A DNA stretch of 64,000 nucleotides from Hydrogenophaga pseudoflava (GCF_031020795.1 NZ_JAVHJP010000008.1:124001-188000); one strand, 5' to 3'. Numbered from the stretch's first letter, positions 42,617 to 52,213 are shown. Numbers and translations are program-made. Notes: a model not told the origin generated them from the sequence alone.

Positions 42617-43879
42617 TCAGTGCACCTTCAGCAGCCGGGGCTCGGCCGTCATCGAACCGTACATGGTCAGCAGGGCGTCGGCCCAGCTGTCGGTGGTGTT
42701 GGCCACCTGCCGCCAGTGGGCGTGGCCGTTGGTGCTCATGGCGTGGACGAGCTCGTCGGAGCTGTCCAGGCGGGTCATCAGGCGGCTCAGGGCCTCGGTG
42801 TTGTCCGGCGTCACCGTCAGGCCGGCGTTCATGCGCAGCAGGTCGGGTGCCACCGCCGAGCTGGTGGAGACCACCACCGGAATGCCGCTGGCAATGGACT
42901 CGATGGCGACCAGGCCGAAGGTTTCCCGCAGCTTCGACGGCATGATGACCGCGCGCGCGTTGCGCAGGTGGGTGCCGATGTGGCGCCGGTCCTGCCAGCC
43001 GGTGAATTCGGCCTCGGGGTACTGCGCCTTCAGCGGCGCCAGCAGCGGGCCCGCGCCGATGACCTTGGCCTTCACCCCGGCGCGCCGGGCGGCGGCCAGA
43101 AAGGTGTCGACGCCCTTTTCGGGCACCAGCCGGCCGATGAACAGGAACTCGCGGTTGGATTCGGCCGCGATCCGGGTGTCGGTGAACGGCACCACCGGGT
43201 TGGGGATGGTGAACACCGCATCGTCCAGGCAGCCGCTGCGCGTGAAGTAGGGGCGCATCGCCTCGTGGGGCAGCACGATGCGGAAGCTCGAGTCCTTCAG
43301 GTTGAACCACTGGTTCTTGATCTCGTGCCGCGCCACGCGCCACAGCTTCTGGGGGTAGCTGCGCTGGTCGCAGTTGGAGAACAGGCAGCCCACCTGGCTG
43401 GGCAGCAGATCGCACTCCTTCATCTGCCGGTAGTTGATGAAGGCGCCGTTGGGGCACGCAGGGAAGTAGTCGTGCGCGTGCACCAGGGTGCGGTGGCGCA
43501 CCGGGGCGAGGGCCTTGAAGATGGAGGGAGAAAAGATCTTGCTCCACCCGTGCAGGTGGTAGACGGTCTCGGGCGTGTCGTGGGTGTCGATCCAGTTGGC
43601 CAGGAAGCGCTGGGCGGCGGGGTTGTACAGGCCGTTGATCACGTTGTTCAGGGGCCGGGCCGGGTCGATCGCCGCGCCGTTCAGGCCCCGGCGCAGGACC
43701 TGGGCGTCCAGGGCGTCGTCGGCCGGCTGCTGCTCGCCGCAGAGAAAGGTGGTGTGGACGCCCATCGACGCCATGAGGTTGGCGTTGGCGATGGCCAGGG
43801 ACGAGGCCCCGCCGTTGGCGGAGGAGAAGTCGTTGAGCACGACCAGGCGAAGGGGCGGCTGCGTGGTGATCATGGTCAT
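42617..43879 (-). CDS. Family 4 glycosyltransferase
   Basis: 420 residues, GT-B fold. The N-terminal VVLNDFSSANGGASSLAIANA, FLFIGRLVPEKGVDTFLAAA, MPSKLRETFGLVAIESIASG with the E-x7-E donor-binding motif, and IPVVVSTSSA identify a retaining GT4. The acceptor-side region is Cys-rich (PACPNG, KECDLL, GCLFSNCDQ), unusual for the family. Cytosolic face of the inner membrane; donor unknown. Confidence 0.92.
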   Translation of the reverse strand: MTMITTQPPLRLVVLNDFSSANGGASSLAIANANLMASMGVHTTFLCGEQQPADDALDAQVLRRGLNGAAIDPARPLNNVINGLYNPAAQRFLANWIDTHDTPETVYHLHGWSKIFSPSIFKALAPVRHRTLVHAHDYFPACPNGAFINYRQMKECDLLPSQVGCLFSNCDQRSYPQKLWRVARHEIKNQWFNLKDSSFRIVLPHEAMRPYFTRSGCLDDAVFTIPNPVVPFTDTRIAAESNREFLFIGRLVPEKGVDTFLAAARRAGVKAKVIGAGPLLAPLKAQYPEAEFTGWQDRRHIGTHLRNARAVIMPSKLRETFGLVAIESIASGIPVVVSTSSAVAPDLLRMNAGLTVTPDNTEALSRLMTRLDSSDELVHAMSTNGHAHWRQVANTTDSWADALLTMYGSMTAEPRLLKVH

Positions 43880-43904
43880 CGTGTGGTGTGGTCGGTGCGT
43901 CGGC

Positions 43905-44819
43905 TCACTGGATGCCCGTGACCCGGGTGGGGTGGCAGTGACCCCGGACCAGGTCCCGCAGCGCCATGAGGTTGCCCCTGAGCCGCCCGGTGTAGTCGCG
44001 CGAGCGGTTGCCCAGCAGCGTGTTCATGCCGTTGGAGAGCATGTTGCGCACCAGGGTCCAGCCGCCCTTCTGCACGGGCAGTGTGCGCTTGCGGATGAGG
44101 TACAGGGGGTTGGCAATCTGGGAGTAGCCGAAGCGCACACCGCTGGTGCGGCCCGAGGACGCCCCCATGTGCACCCCGCGGCATTCGGGGACGTAGCGCA
44201 GCGGACCCTGGCGGCTGGCCTTGACCGAATAGTCGACGTCTTCGAGCCAGCCGTAGAAGGGCAGGGCCGGGTCGAAGCGGTCGGTGCCCGCCACGGTGCC
44301 CCGGTAGGCCATGTTGCAGCCGTAGAGATCGGGCACGTCCCGGCGGGCGCCGGACCAGGTGTGCTTCATCGGTGGCCGGCGGGCCTCGATGAAGTCCCGC
44401 GCCTGCGCTTCGGTGATCGGTTCGCCGGTGATGCCGTCGGCCAGCACGGTGCCGCCCACGCCGACCAGTTGCGGGTCGTCGAGAAACGCCGCCCGGCAGT
44501 GGGCCACCCAGTCGGTCGCGAGCCGGAAGTCGTCGTCGAAGAACACCACGAACCAGTGCCGCGGGTCTTGGTCGCGGGTCAGGGCCGCCAGCCGCTCCAG
44601 GCCGGCGTTGCGCTGTTTGGTGAGGCCGGCCTCGGAGAGCAGCACCGACACCGTGGCCGGGCTGTAGGCCGGGTGGCTGTCCAGCCCGGCCACGTCGGCG
44701 GGCTCGCTGCCGACAAACAGGATGTGCGCGACCGGGTGGCTCTGGGTCCGCAGCGAGCCGAGGATCTCCTTCGCGATGGCGGCCCTTCCTTTGGTGGCGA
44801 CGATGACGTAGGCGTTCAT
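43905..44819 (-). CDS. Family 2 glycosyltransferase (paralogue of the GT2 at 30217)
   Basis: 304 residues from ATG 44819. A start at 44870, overlapping the flippase stop as ATGA, is equally possible and adds 17 residues (MNAPHRLHPTP...). GT-A features: VIVATKGRAAIAKEIL, VVFFDDDFRL with the DxD motif, YGWLEDVDYSV. The C-terminal half closely parallels the GT2 at the other end of the locus (YGCNMAYR, GVHMG, GYSQIANPLYLIRKRTLP). This argues for duplication within the locus and possibly related sugars. Confidence 0.9.
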   Translation of the reverse strand: MNAYVIVATKGRAAIAKEILGSLRTQSHPVAHILFVGSEPADVAGLDSHPAYSPATVSVLLSEAGLTKQRNAGLERLAALTRDQDPRHWFVVFFDDDFRLATDWVAHCRAAFLDDPQLVGVGGTVLADGITGEPITEAQARDFIEARRPPMKHTWSGARRDVPDLYGCNMAYRGTVAGTDRFDPALPFYGWLEDVDYSVKASRQGPLRYVPECRGVHMGASSGRTSGVRFGYSQIANPLYLIRKRTLPVQKGGWTLVRNMLSNGMNTLLGNRSRDYTGRLRGNLMALRDLVRGHCHPTRVTGIQ

Positions 44820-44866
44820 GGCGGTTCCGGCGTGGCGGGGTGTCGGGTGAAGACGGTGGGGTGCGT

Positions 44867-46126
44867 TCATCGGGGGACGACGGAGAAGAGCTTCTGCAGG
44901 ATGCCGTTCCTCCAGGCGAACAGCAGCAGCAGCGCCAGGGTGACCGAGTCGCCGAGGACCCGGGCGTAGGCGGCTCCGGTGGCCTGGTGGGTCTCGCCCA
45001 TCAGCACCAGGGAGCCGATGCCGACGACCGAACCGATGATGACCACCACCGCCAGCGTGCGTTCCTGGTGCTGGGGAATGAACAGGTAGGCGCCCAGCAC
45101 GATGATGGCGGCGTTGACCGGGAACACCACCGCCAGCAGCTTCAGCAGCTCGGCGGTGTGCTCGAACCCGGGGCCGAAGATCAGCGCGACGATGGGGGCG
45201 GCGAACCAGTGGCTCACGGCCGCACCCAGTGTGGCGATCAGCAGCAGCAGGGCGCCGACCTTGCGGGACAGCTGGTAGGCCGCTCGGTGGTCGCTCTTGA
45301 ACAGGGCGGTGATCTTCGGGATGAAGATGTGGCCCATCGGCGTCATGATGCTGATGCCCGCCGCCACCAGGCGGTCGGCCGCCCCGTAGGCGCCCACCAG
45401 GTCCGCGCTGGCGTACAGGCCCAGCAGGTAGGTCAGCGCCGCGCCCACGAACATCGCGTTGCTGATGTACAGGAACAGGTAGCCCGAGGAGCGGATCAGC
45501 TGCAGGCCCGCGCGCCACTGGATGAGGCGGCCCAGGCTGAACTCGCCGCGGCACGACCAGTACGCGACCACCGAGACGATCAGCGCCGACAGCAGCATCA
45601 TGAAGATCGCCAGATCGGCATCGTCCGGCGAGCGCACCAGCGCCAGGATGAGCGACAGGTTGAGCGCGAACCCGATCACTTCGAGGCGCACGGTGGTTCG
45701 GGGCCGGTGCGTGCCGGTGTAGTACCAGCCCAGGTTGAAGGCGGACACCACGCCCATGGCCATGGCCGCGTAGGCCGCCCAGCGGTTGGCCGCCAGGATC
45801 GGCGAGAGGTGGATGGCGACCAGGGTGCCGGGAATCACCAGCAGCGCGAGCCACAGCCGGGCGGTGAACTGGGCACCGAAGATCTCGTCCGGGTTGGATG
45901 CCGTCGCCACGGCGCGTGTGCCGGAGGGCGCCAGCCCCCAGCTGTTGAACAGCCACGCAAGGTTCATCAGCGACAGCGCCGACAGCACCACGGCATACCC
46001 TTCGGTGCCCAGGATCCGCCCGTAGAAGGGAATCAGCACCAGCAGGTAGAGGTAGCGCAGGGAGTAGGCCGCGTAGACGAACGCGAAGTCCAGCGACGAG
46101 CGGGTGGCGACCGGGTTCGCGCTCAT
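44867..46126 (-). CDS. Oligosaccharide flippase (Wzx-like)
   Basis: 419 residues with about twelve to fourteen hydrophobic helices. N-terminal DFAFVYAAYSLRYLYLLVLIPF and later GYLFLYISNAMFVGAALTYLLGLYASADLVGAYGAADRL (read in part) are typical of the Wzx/MOP flippases that move undecaprenyl-linked repeat units across the inner membrane. The start overlaps the polymerase stop as ATGA. A flippase directly next to a Wzy-like gene marks the locus as Wzx/Wzy-dependent. Confidence 0.9.
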   Translation of the reverse strand: MSANPVATRSSLDFAFVYAAYSLRYLYLLVLIPFYGRILGTEGYAVVLSALSLMNLAWLFNSWGLAPSGTRAVATASNPDEIFGAQFTARLWLALLVIPGTLVAIHLSPILAANRWAAYAAMAMGVVSAFNLGWYYTGTHRPRTTVRLEVIGFALNLSLILALVRSPDDADLAIFMMLLSALIVSVVAYWSCRGEFSLGRLIQWRAGLQLIRSSGYLFLYISNAMFVGAALTYLLGLYASADLVGAYGAADRLVAAGISIMTPMGHIFIPKITALFKSDHRAAYQLSRKVGALLLLIATLGAAVSHWFAAPIVALIFGPGFEHTAELLKLLAVVFPVNAAIIVLGAYLFIPQHQERTLAVVVIIGSVVGIGSLVLMGETHQATGAAYARVLGDSVTLALLLLFAWRNGILQKLFSVVPR

Positions 46127-47541
46127 CGGGCCCCCTGTGCAAGCGGTTCCATCCGCAGTTCGGCCGCGCGCGCCGGGTACTTGGCGACCAGGCCGAGCTT
46201 GAGGCCGAGGATGTAGGCCAGCGCCAGCCCGAAGTCGGCGGAAGTGCCCACCAGCAGCAGGTTGACGAAGGGCGGAATGAAGGCGAAGAACAGGCCGCGC
46301 TGGACGGCCTTCAGGCCGGGAGATCGGTAGTAGTTCCAGCGGCCCAGCAGGGCCTTGAGCAGGAAGGTCATGAACAGCAGCCCGCCCAGCACGCCGGTGT
46401 TGCTGAACAGTGCGGCGAGGAAGCTGGAGGTGCGGGTGCCGCCCACGCCCACGCCCAGACCGTGGGTGTCCTGCAGCGCCTGCAGGCTGACGGTGGTCCA
46501 CAGCGTGCGCTCCTCGTACGACTGGGACTCCTTCTTGTAGACCACCATGTGGTTGAAGATGTCGGTCAGTTCGCTGAGCAGCCGGGGCTGGAACGACAGG
46601 AACAGCGCCACCAGCGAGAGCGCGCAGCACCACAGCAGCGCGGTCTTGGTGAACGGGGTCTTGCGCACGCTCACGTCGCCCCAGAGCCAGTCCACCAGCA
46701 CCAGCACCATGAAGACGCCCACGCACACCATGGCGGCCGACGAGGTCGAGAGCAGCGCCATCAGCACCAGGGCCAGCACCAGGGCCATGTTCTTGGCATA
46801 GCCCAGCGGGTCCTTGTGCACGGACAGGCGGAGGAAGTACAGCAAGGACAGGAAGAAGACGCACACCGCCCCGTAGGACGAGGCCTCCGGCGTCAGTCCC
46901 ACGGTGCGCTTGTTGCCGAACACCTCGTTGGTGGTGAGCAGCGCGTAGGTGGCGGTGCGGAACGGGTCGAGCAGCGCATCCAGGTTGACGAAGTTGCTGG
47001 CGTAGTCGAGGGCGCCGGTCGCGACGGTGATGAATGCGCCGACCCGGATGGGGCCGAGCAGGTCGGCCACATTGAAGTGCCGGCTCGTGAGCCGCACGAA
47101 GCAGAACACGCCGAACACCGAGACGGAGAGGTAGGCCAGCTGGGAAATGTTCTGGGTGGTCGGGTGCAGCAGCTCCTCCACGATCATCTCGGCCGAGCGC
47201 ACCGGGAAGATGGTGACTTCACCCTCGAAGATCCGGGGCATGAGCAGCGTCGCCGCGCAGGCGACCAGCCAGAACGCCGTGAGGTAGACGGTGCCGCTCT
47301 TGGACAGCGCGATGCGGGCCAGCGCGCTGCGGTCGTCGCGGTTGAGCAGCAGCCGCAGCCCGATGAGCAGCGCGATGATCGGCGTGGGCGTGAGGGTGAG
47401 CCCGCCGGTCAGGTTGGTGGGCACCACCGCCAGGGCGCCGAACGGGATGGAGCCGAAGAAGATGCTCAGGCCGGTGCGGGTGCTGCCGATCAGCACGCGC
47501 ACCGCCAGCACCCAGAACAGACCGATGACCAGGGCTTCCAT
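46123..47541 (-). CDS. O-antigen polymerase-like (Wzy) membrane protein
   Basis: 472 residues, about eleven to twelve hydrophobic helices with one large periplasmic loop around residues 310-360 (SELTDIFNHMVVYKKESQS in part), as in Wzy polymerases and O-antigen ligases. HGLGVGVGGTRTSSFLAALF follows the loop in the position of the Wzy_C block. It would link repeat units in the periplasm. Wzy proteins diverge quickly, so identification rests on topology and on its place between flippase and glycosyltransferase genes. Confidence 0.82.
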   Translation of the reverse strand: MEALVIGLFWVLAVRVLIGSTRTGLSIFFGSIPFGALAVVPTNLTGGLTLTPTPIIALLIGLRLLLNRDDRSALARIALSKSGTVYLTAFWLVACAATLLMPRIFEGEVTIFPVRSAEMIVEELLHPTTQNISQLAYLSVSVFGVFCFVRLTSRHFNVADLLGPIRVGAFITVATGALDYASNFVNLDALLDPFRTATYALLTTNEVFGNKRTVGLTPEASSYGAVCVFFLSLLYFLRLSVHKDPLGYAKNMALVLALVLMALLSTSSAAMVCVGVFMVLVLVDWLWGDVSVRKTPFTKTALLWCCALSLVALFLSFQPRLLSELTDIFNHMVVYKKESQSYEERTLWTTVSLQALQDTHGLGVGVGGTRTSSFLAALFSNTGVLGGLLFMTFLLKALLGRWNYYRSPGLKAVQRGLFFAFIPPFVNLLLVGTSADFGLALAYILGLKLGLVAKYPARAAELRMEPLAQGAR

Positions 47542-47544
47542 GGC

Positions 47545-48681
47545 TTAGCCCCATCCCTCGGCGGGCGTCTGCGGCGCGGCCCTGTGCAACGCCAGCGCGC
47601 CCTCCACGGCCCGCAGGAACCGGTGCTGGAAGACGCTCTTGTCGAAGCCCGCCGCATGCTCCCGCAGCACCCCCACGTCGAAGCGGTGATGGCCGGCCTC
47701 GAAGCCGCGGACCGCGGCTTCGAGCGCCTCGGGGCTCTGCTCGTCGAACAGCAGGCCGGTCTTGCCATGGACGATGGTGTCCAGCGCGCCGCCCTTGCCG
47801 TAGGCGATCACGGGCGCGCCGCTGGCCATGGCCTCCACCGGCACGATGCCGAAATCCTCCAGGCCCGGGAACACCAGCGCCTTGCAGGTCTCCAGCTTCT
47901 CCTTGACCACGCCGAAGGCCTGGCGTCCCATCAGCTGCACATTGGGGCCCGCGACGGCCCTGAGCCGGTCGAGCAGCTCGCCCTCACCGATCACCACCAG
48001 GGGCAGACCCAGCCGGTTGAACACGTCGACTACCATGTCGGCCCGCTTGTAGGCCACGAGCTGGCCCAGGCACAGGTAGAAATCGCCGCGCTCGCGGCGG
48101 TGGTCGAAGGCCGTCACGTTCACCGGCGGGTACACCACCTCGGCGGGGCGCCGGTAGAACTTGCGGATGCGCGAGGCGACGAAGCTGGAGTTGGCCACGA
48201 AGTGGTCCACGCGGTCGGCCGAGGCGCGGTCCCAGACGCGCAGCCAGTGCGCCACCCACGGGAACAGCGCGCGCACGAGACGGCCGGCGCCCTGCAGGTA
48301 GCTGGGGTACATGTCCCACACATAGCGCATGGGCGAATGGCAGTAGCAGACATGCAGCGCGTCGGGGCGTGTGACCACCCCCTTGGCCGGGCCCGACTCG
48401 CTGCTGATCACCAGGTCGTAGGCGGAGAGGTCGAGCTGCTCCAGCGCCACCGGCATCAGCGGCAGGTACTTCTGGTAGTGCCGCGCCGCGCCCGGCAGGC
48501 GGGCGATGAAGGTGGTGATCACCCGGCCCCGGAAACCCGTGCCCAGGGTCTTGCGCACCAGCGCTTCGTCGCAGACATGCACGAACAGGTCGGCCTCGGG
48601 ATACAGCTCGGCGATGGCGGCCACGACGGCTTCTCCCCCGCGGTTGCTGAGCCACCAGTAATGGACGATGGCGACCTTCAT
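47545..48681 (-). CDS. Family 4 glycosyltransferase
   Basis: 378 residues. VAIVHYWWLSNRGGEAVVAAI at the N-terminus and the CYCHSPMRYVWDMYPSYL block are those of GT4 mannosyltransferases of EPS clusters. LCLGQLVAYKRADMVVDVF and FPGLEDFGIVPVEAMASG carry the E-x7-E donor site. GDP-mannose is a good guess because manC is the gene just upstream, joined by an ATGA overlap. Confidence 0.93.
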   Translation of the reverse strand: MKVAIVHYWWLSNRGGEAVVAAIAELYPEADLFVHVCDEALVRKTLGTGFRGRVITTFIARLPGAARHYQKYLPLMPVALEQLDLSAYDLVISSESGPAKGVVTRPDALHVCYCHSPMRYVWDMYPSYLQGAGRLVRALFPWVAHWLRVWDRASADRVDHFVANSSFVASRIRKFYRRPAEVVYPPVNVTAFDHRRERGDFYLCLGQLVAYKRADMVVDVFNRLGLPLVVIGEGELLDRLRAVAGPNVQLMGRQAFGVVKEKLETCKALVFPGLEDFGIVPVEAMASGAPVIAYGKGGALDTIVHGKTGLLFDEQSPEALEAAVRGFEAGHHRFDVGVLREHAAGFDKSVFQHRFLRAVEGALALHRAAPQTPAEGWG

Positions 48682-50162
48682 CGGGCGAGGGCTGCCCGCG
48701 CCGGGGTCTCGGGCGGCGCGGCCCGGGGCGCCGTGGCGCGCCCGTAGGTGTCCTCGAAGCGCACGATGTCGTCTTCGCCGAGGTAGCTGCCCGACTGCAC
48801 CTCGATCATCTCGAGTTCCATTCGGCCGGGGTTGTGCAGGCGGTGCAGCTCACCCACCGGGATGTAGGTGGACTGGTTCTCCGAAAGCAGGAACGTCTCC
48901 TTGCCGCGCGTGACCTCGGCCGTGCCCTTGACGACGACCCAGTGCTCGGCGCGGTGGTGGTGCATCTGCAGGCTCAGGCTGGCGCCGGGCTTGACGCCGA
49001 TGCGCTTGACCTGGAAGCGCTCGCCCAGGTCGATGCTGTCGTACCAGCCCCAGGGGCGCGCCACCTTGCGGTGGGTCAGGGCCTCGGCGCACTGCTGGTC
49101 CTGCAGCCGCGCGACGATGTCCTTGACCTGTTCGACGCAGTCCTTGTGGGCCACCAGCAGCGCATCGGGCGTGTCGACGATCAGCAGGTCCTGCGTGCCC
49201 AGGGCGACCACCGGCCGGTGGGGCGCGTGGATGTAGGTGTTGCGCGCCTGGTGGTGCAGGCCCTGGCCCTGCACGCGGTTGCCGTCGGCGTCGGCGGTGC
49301 TCAGGTCGGCCACGGCGTTCCAGCTGCCCACATCGCTCCAGGCGCCCGGGTAAGGCACCACGGCCACGTTGTCGTGGTGCTCCATCACGGCGTAGTCGAT
49401 GCTCTGCGAGCGGCAGGCGGCGAATTCGGGCGCCGTGGGGGTGATCCACTGCGGCGCAGCCCCGGGGGCCGGCGGTGTCATCGCCGAGGGCGGCGCGGGC
49501 AGGGACTTGCGGCCGGCGGCCAGGATGTCGGGGGCGTGGCGCTCCATGGCCTGCAGCAGGACGCTGGCCCGGCACAGGAAGATGCCGGCGTTCCAGAGCA
49601 CGCCACCGCCCAGCAGCAGCGCCTGTGCGGCCTCGGCCTGGGGCTTCTCGATGAAGCGCTCCACCTGCTGCGCGCCGTCCGGGCGCCGCGCGCCGTGGCG
49701 GATGTAGCCGTAGGCCGTGCTGGGAAAGCTCGGCACGATGCCGAAGGTGACGATGGCGCCGCCCTCGGCCGCGGGCACGCCCTCCCGGACCGCGCGCACG
49801 AAGGCCTCCGTGTCCGGGATGTGCTGGTCGGCCGGGCAGAACAGCAGCAGCGCGTCGGGCTCACCGTTGTCGGTGGCCTGCAGCGCCGCCAGGGCCATGG
49901 CCGCCGCGGTGTTGCGGCTGACCGGCTCCAGGATGGCCTGGGTGCCGACCGGCAGGCCCTGCAGCGCGTCCGACACCATGAAGCGGTGGCTTTCGGAGGC
50001 CACCACCATCAGCTGCGCACCGAGCGGACACACCCGCTGCAAGGTCAGCTGCAACAGGCTCTTGCCTTCGATCAGCGGCACGAACTGCTTGGGAAAACTT
50101 TTGCGGCTCAGGGGCCACAGGCGGGTGCCGGAGCCGCCGCAGAGGATGACGGGGGTGATCAT
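48678..50162 (-). CDS. manC: Mannose-1-phosphate guanylyltransferase/mannose-6-phosphate isomerase
   Basis: 494 residues. The nucleotidyltransferase domain has VILCGGSGTRLWPLSR (5-20) and FPKQF, followed by PSTAYGYI and FIEKP. The C-terminal cupin isomerase domain has RPWGWYDSI, FQVKRIGVKPGASLSLQ and HHHRAEHWVVVKGTA. It makes GDP-mannose and, in bifunctional members, mannose-6-phosphate. Phosphomannomutase (ManB) and GDP-mannose-modifying enzymes are not in the window, so they must be elsewhere or mannose itself is used. 76 bp separate it from wbaP. Confidence 0.95.
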   Translation of the reverse strand: MITPVILCGGSGTRLWPLSRKSFPKQFVPLIEGKSLLQLTLQRVCPLGAQLMVVASESHRFMVSDALQGLPVGTQAILEPVSRNTAAAMALAALQATDNGEPDALLLFCPADQHIPDTEAFVRAVREGVPAAEGGAIVTFGIVPSFPSTAYGYIRHGARRPDGAQQVERFIEKPQAEAAQALLLGGGVLWNAGIFLCRASVLLQAMERHAPDILAAGRKSLPAPPSAMTPPAPGAAPQWITPTAPEFAACRSQSIDYAVMEHHDNVAVVPYPGAWSDVGSWNAVADLSTADADGNRVQGQGLHHQARNTYIHAPHRPVVALGTQDLLIVDTPDALLVAHKDCVEQVKDIVARLQDQQCAEALTHRKVARPWGWYDSIDLGERFQVKRIGVKPGASLSLQMHHHRAEHWVVVKGTAEVTRGKETFLLSENQSTYIPVGELHRLHNPGRMELEMIEVQSGSYLGEDDIVRFEDTYGRATAPRAAPPETPARAALAR

Positions 50163-50238
50163 GATGCGCTGCGAAGAAAGAGGGGTGAAACGCTGCCGAC
50201 GGCAGGCCTGGGCGATGCGGTGCGGGGTGTGGACTGGT

Positions 50239-51816
50239 TCAGACGGCGCCCTCCTGCTTGAGCACCACGCGCACCGTGCGCAGCATGATCACGAGGTCGT
50301 ACCAGAGCGACCAGTTGCGCACGTACCAGGCGTCGAAACGGATGCGCGAGACGTAGGTGGTGTCGCTGCGACCGCTCACCTGCCACAGGCCGGTCATGCC
50401 GGGGCGGGAGGTGAGGTAGTAGGTGACGTCCTTGCCGTAGCGCGCCAGTTCGTCGTGGATGAGGGGGCGGGGCCCCACCAGGCTCATCTCGCCGATCAGC
50501 ACGTTCCAGAGCTGGGGCAGTTCGTCCAGGCTGGTGCGGCGCAGGAAACGGCCGATCTTGCTGATGCGCGGGTCGTTGCGCAGCTTGAAGTCCCGCTCCC
50601 ACTCCGCCCGAGCCTCGGGGTCGCTGGCCAGCAGCTTCTTGAGCTGCTCCTGGGCGTCGACCACCATGGAGCGGAACTTGTAGCACTTGAAGGGTTTGCC
50701 GCCCTGCCCGACGCGCACATGGCCGAAGAAGGGGCTGCCCCCGTCGCGGGAGATCTTCCAGGCGAAGTACGCAAACAGGGGCGAGAGCAGCAGCAGCAGC
50801 GAGGCCGAACCGACGATGTCCAGCGTCCGCTTGAGGATTTGCGGCCCCGGACGGTGCAGGTTGTTGCGCGCGCGCAGGAACAGCACGTCGTGGCTGAAGA
50901 GGTGGGACGCTTCCATGCCGTACATCGGCAGGTCGCCCAGGGCGGGCACCATCACGAGGTCGTCCCGGGTGTGCATCAGCTCCTCTGACAACTCGCGCAG
51001 CCAGTTGTTGTCCCGGATGCCCAGCACGCCGACCAGCTGGTAGGCGCCGGGCCGGGCCAGAAACTCCCTCACGGCCGGTGTGAGCGGCGTCGGGGCCACC
51101 ACCGGCCCGTTCTTGAACGCCACCAGGCGCTCGCCGGGATGGGGGCACACCACCGCCACCGGCTGGTAGCCCAGCAGCGGTTCGCTGGCCAGGGCGGCGG
51201 CGGCTTTCTCCACGTCCTCGGGGTGGCCGATCAGCACATAAGGCTGGGTCAGCAGCCCGGCGCGCAGCAGCCGCCGGCGGATGGCCAGACGGGCCAGCGG
51301 CAGGCCCAGCAGGATGAGCGCCCAGGTCGCACCGGTCCAGAGGCGGGACAGCGGCCACTGGGCGCTGTAGATGATCATGGCGTCGATCAGGGCCGCGCAC
51401 AGCACCACATGGATGATCTGGCGCACCTCGTCCCACCAGGGCTTGCGGCGGTGGGCGTTGTAGTGGCCCTGCACCGTCCCCATCCAGGCGATCATGCCGG
51501 CCACGATGACCATGAACAGGGTCAGGCGCAGCTGGCCGTTGTCGGCCCACCAGACGTTCAGCGCCTGCGGCAGTGTGGCCTCGCCGAGCAGCCATGCGGG
51601 CAGCCGGCCTGCAACGAAACAGCACCACAGCACGCTGAGGTCGGTGACGATCAGCCGTGCGCTGACCCAGCGCTGGCGCCGCGTGAGCTGCGCCCACGGG
51701 GCGAGGCTGCGGGCGAGATCGTGTTCGTTGTACAGCGAGACAACCGTGTCGCCACCACTTTCCGTGGACGGCTGCTGCGGCGCTGCTTGTGGCAACGGCG
51801 ATGGACGAGCGTTCAT
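50239..51816 (-). CDS. Undecaprenyl-phosphate sugar phosphotransferase (WbaP-like)
   Basis: 525 residues with a GGGAGG ribosome site. Four to five N-terminal helices, a central Rossmann-like cytosolic part, then the catalytic polyprenyl sugar-phosphotransferase domain from about residue 326 (KRTLDIVGSASLLLLLSPLF). Its marks are FFGHVRVGQGGKPFKCYKFRSM, TSLDELPQLWNVLIGEMSLVGPRP and RPGMTGLWQVSGRS, cited in part. It begins repeat-unit synthesis by moving sugar-1-phosphate to undecaprenyl phosphate. The full WbaP layout favours UDP-galactose over UDP-glucose, in line with galE. Confidence 0.92.
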   Translation of the reverse strand: MNARPSPLPQAAPQQPSTESGGDTVVSLYNEHDLARSLAPWAQLTRRQRWVSARLIVTDLSVLWCCFVAGRLPAWLLGEATLPQALNVWWADNGQLRLTLFMVIVAGMIAWMGTVQGHYNAHRRKPWWDEVRQIIHVVLCAALIDAMIIYSAQWPLSRLWTGATWALILLGLPLARLAIRRRLLRAGLLTQPYVLIGHPEDVEKAAAALASEPLLGYQPVAVVCPHPGERLVAFKNGPVVAPTPLTPAVREFLARPGAYQLVGVLGIRDNNWLRELSEELMHTRDDLVMVPALGDLPMYGMEASHLFSHDVLFLRARNNLHRPGPQILKRTLDIVGSASLLLLLSPLFAYFAWKISRDGGSPFFGHVRVGQGGKPFKCYKFRSMVVDAQEQLKKLLASDPEARAEWERDFKLRNDPRISKIGRFLRRTSLDELPQLWNVLIGEMSLVGPRPLIHDELARYGKDVTYYLTSRPGMTGLWQVSGRSDTTYVSRIRFDAWYVRNWSLWYDLVIMLRTVRVVLKQEGAV

Positions 51817-51932
51817 GGCACCTCCCTCTTTGTGCTGCGAACCGGTGCGTGACAGACTTCACGCAGGAATCAGCAAACTTCAGGCCAGACACTGCTGGAC
51901 GGGGGCGAAGTATTAGTCCGAAAGGGTCTATT

Positions 51933-51983
51933 TGCTGCAATGCAGCACGAAACTTAGGTAACACATCGTATTTACAGGGTAAA
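51933..51983. promoter_or_regulatory. Two small dyads in the AT-richer wbaP-wza spacer
   Basis: TGCTGCA-A-TGCAGCA (51933-51947) and TTTAC-AGG-GTAAA (51971-51983) are inverted repeats 100-170 bp upstream of the wbaP start. A weak -10-like TAATAC lies on the minus strand at 51909-51914. They may be operators for the main EPS operon. The rest of 51817-52186 shows no gene and no JUMPstart/ops element. Confidence 0.4.
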
Positions 51984-52186
51984 CACGGGATGTGACGTTG
52001 GTGTGGCCGCCGCGAACATCGGGCCGTAAGTCTTTCGTGCACCAGCGTGGCGGCCCGCCTGTTGCACCTGCAGACGAAAGAAACAGATCCCGGACATGTC
52101 AGGCCCCGATAGCGGGCGCCGCACTGCAAATTGGTGCGTCGGAGGGGCGGGTGGAGGGCGGGTCCGGGCGCCCGGCCGCTGCCACG

Positions 52187-52213
52187 AAGAAAGGGCTCTG
52201 AGGGCCCTTTTCT
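52187..52213. terminator. Terminator hairpin between wza-like gene and wbaP
   Basis: AAAGGGC...GCCCTTT with a 7-nt loop lies directly after the wza-like stop codon. The minus-strand U-tract (TTTCTTC) is moderate and the plus-strand one (TTTTCTTTATTT) better, so it may act both ways. It makes wbaP and later genes depend on read-through or on their own promoter. Confidence 0.65.

Noticed and set aside
52125..52145. A second sigma-54-like site upstream of wbaP
   Set aside because: The minus-strand sequence has a TTGC-like half but lacks the GG doublet at -24.
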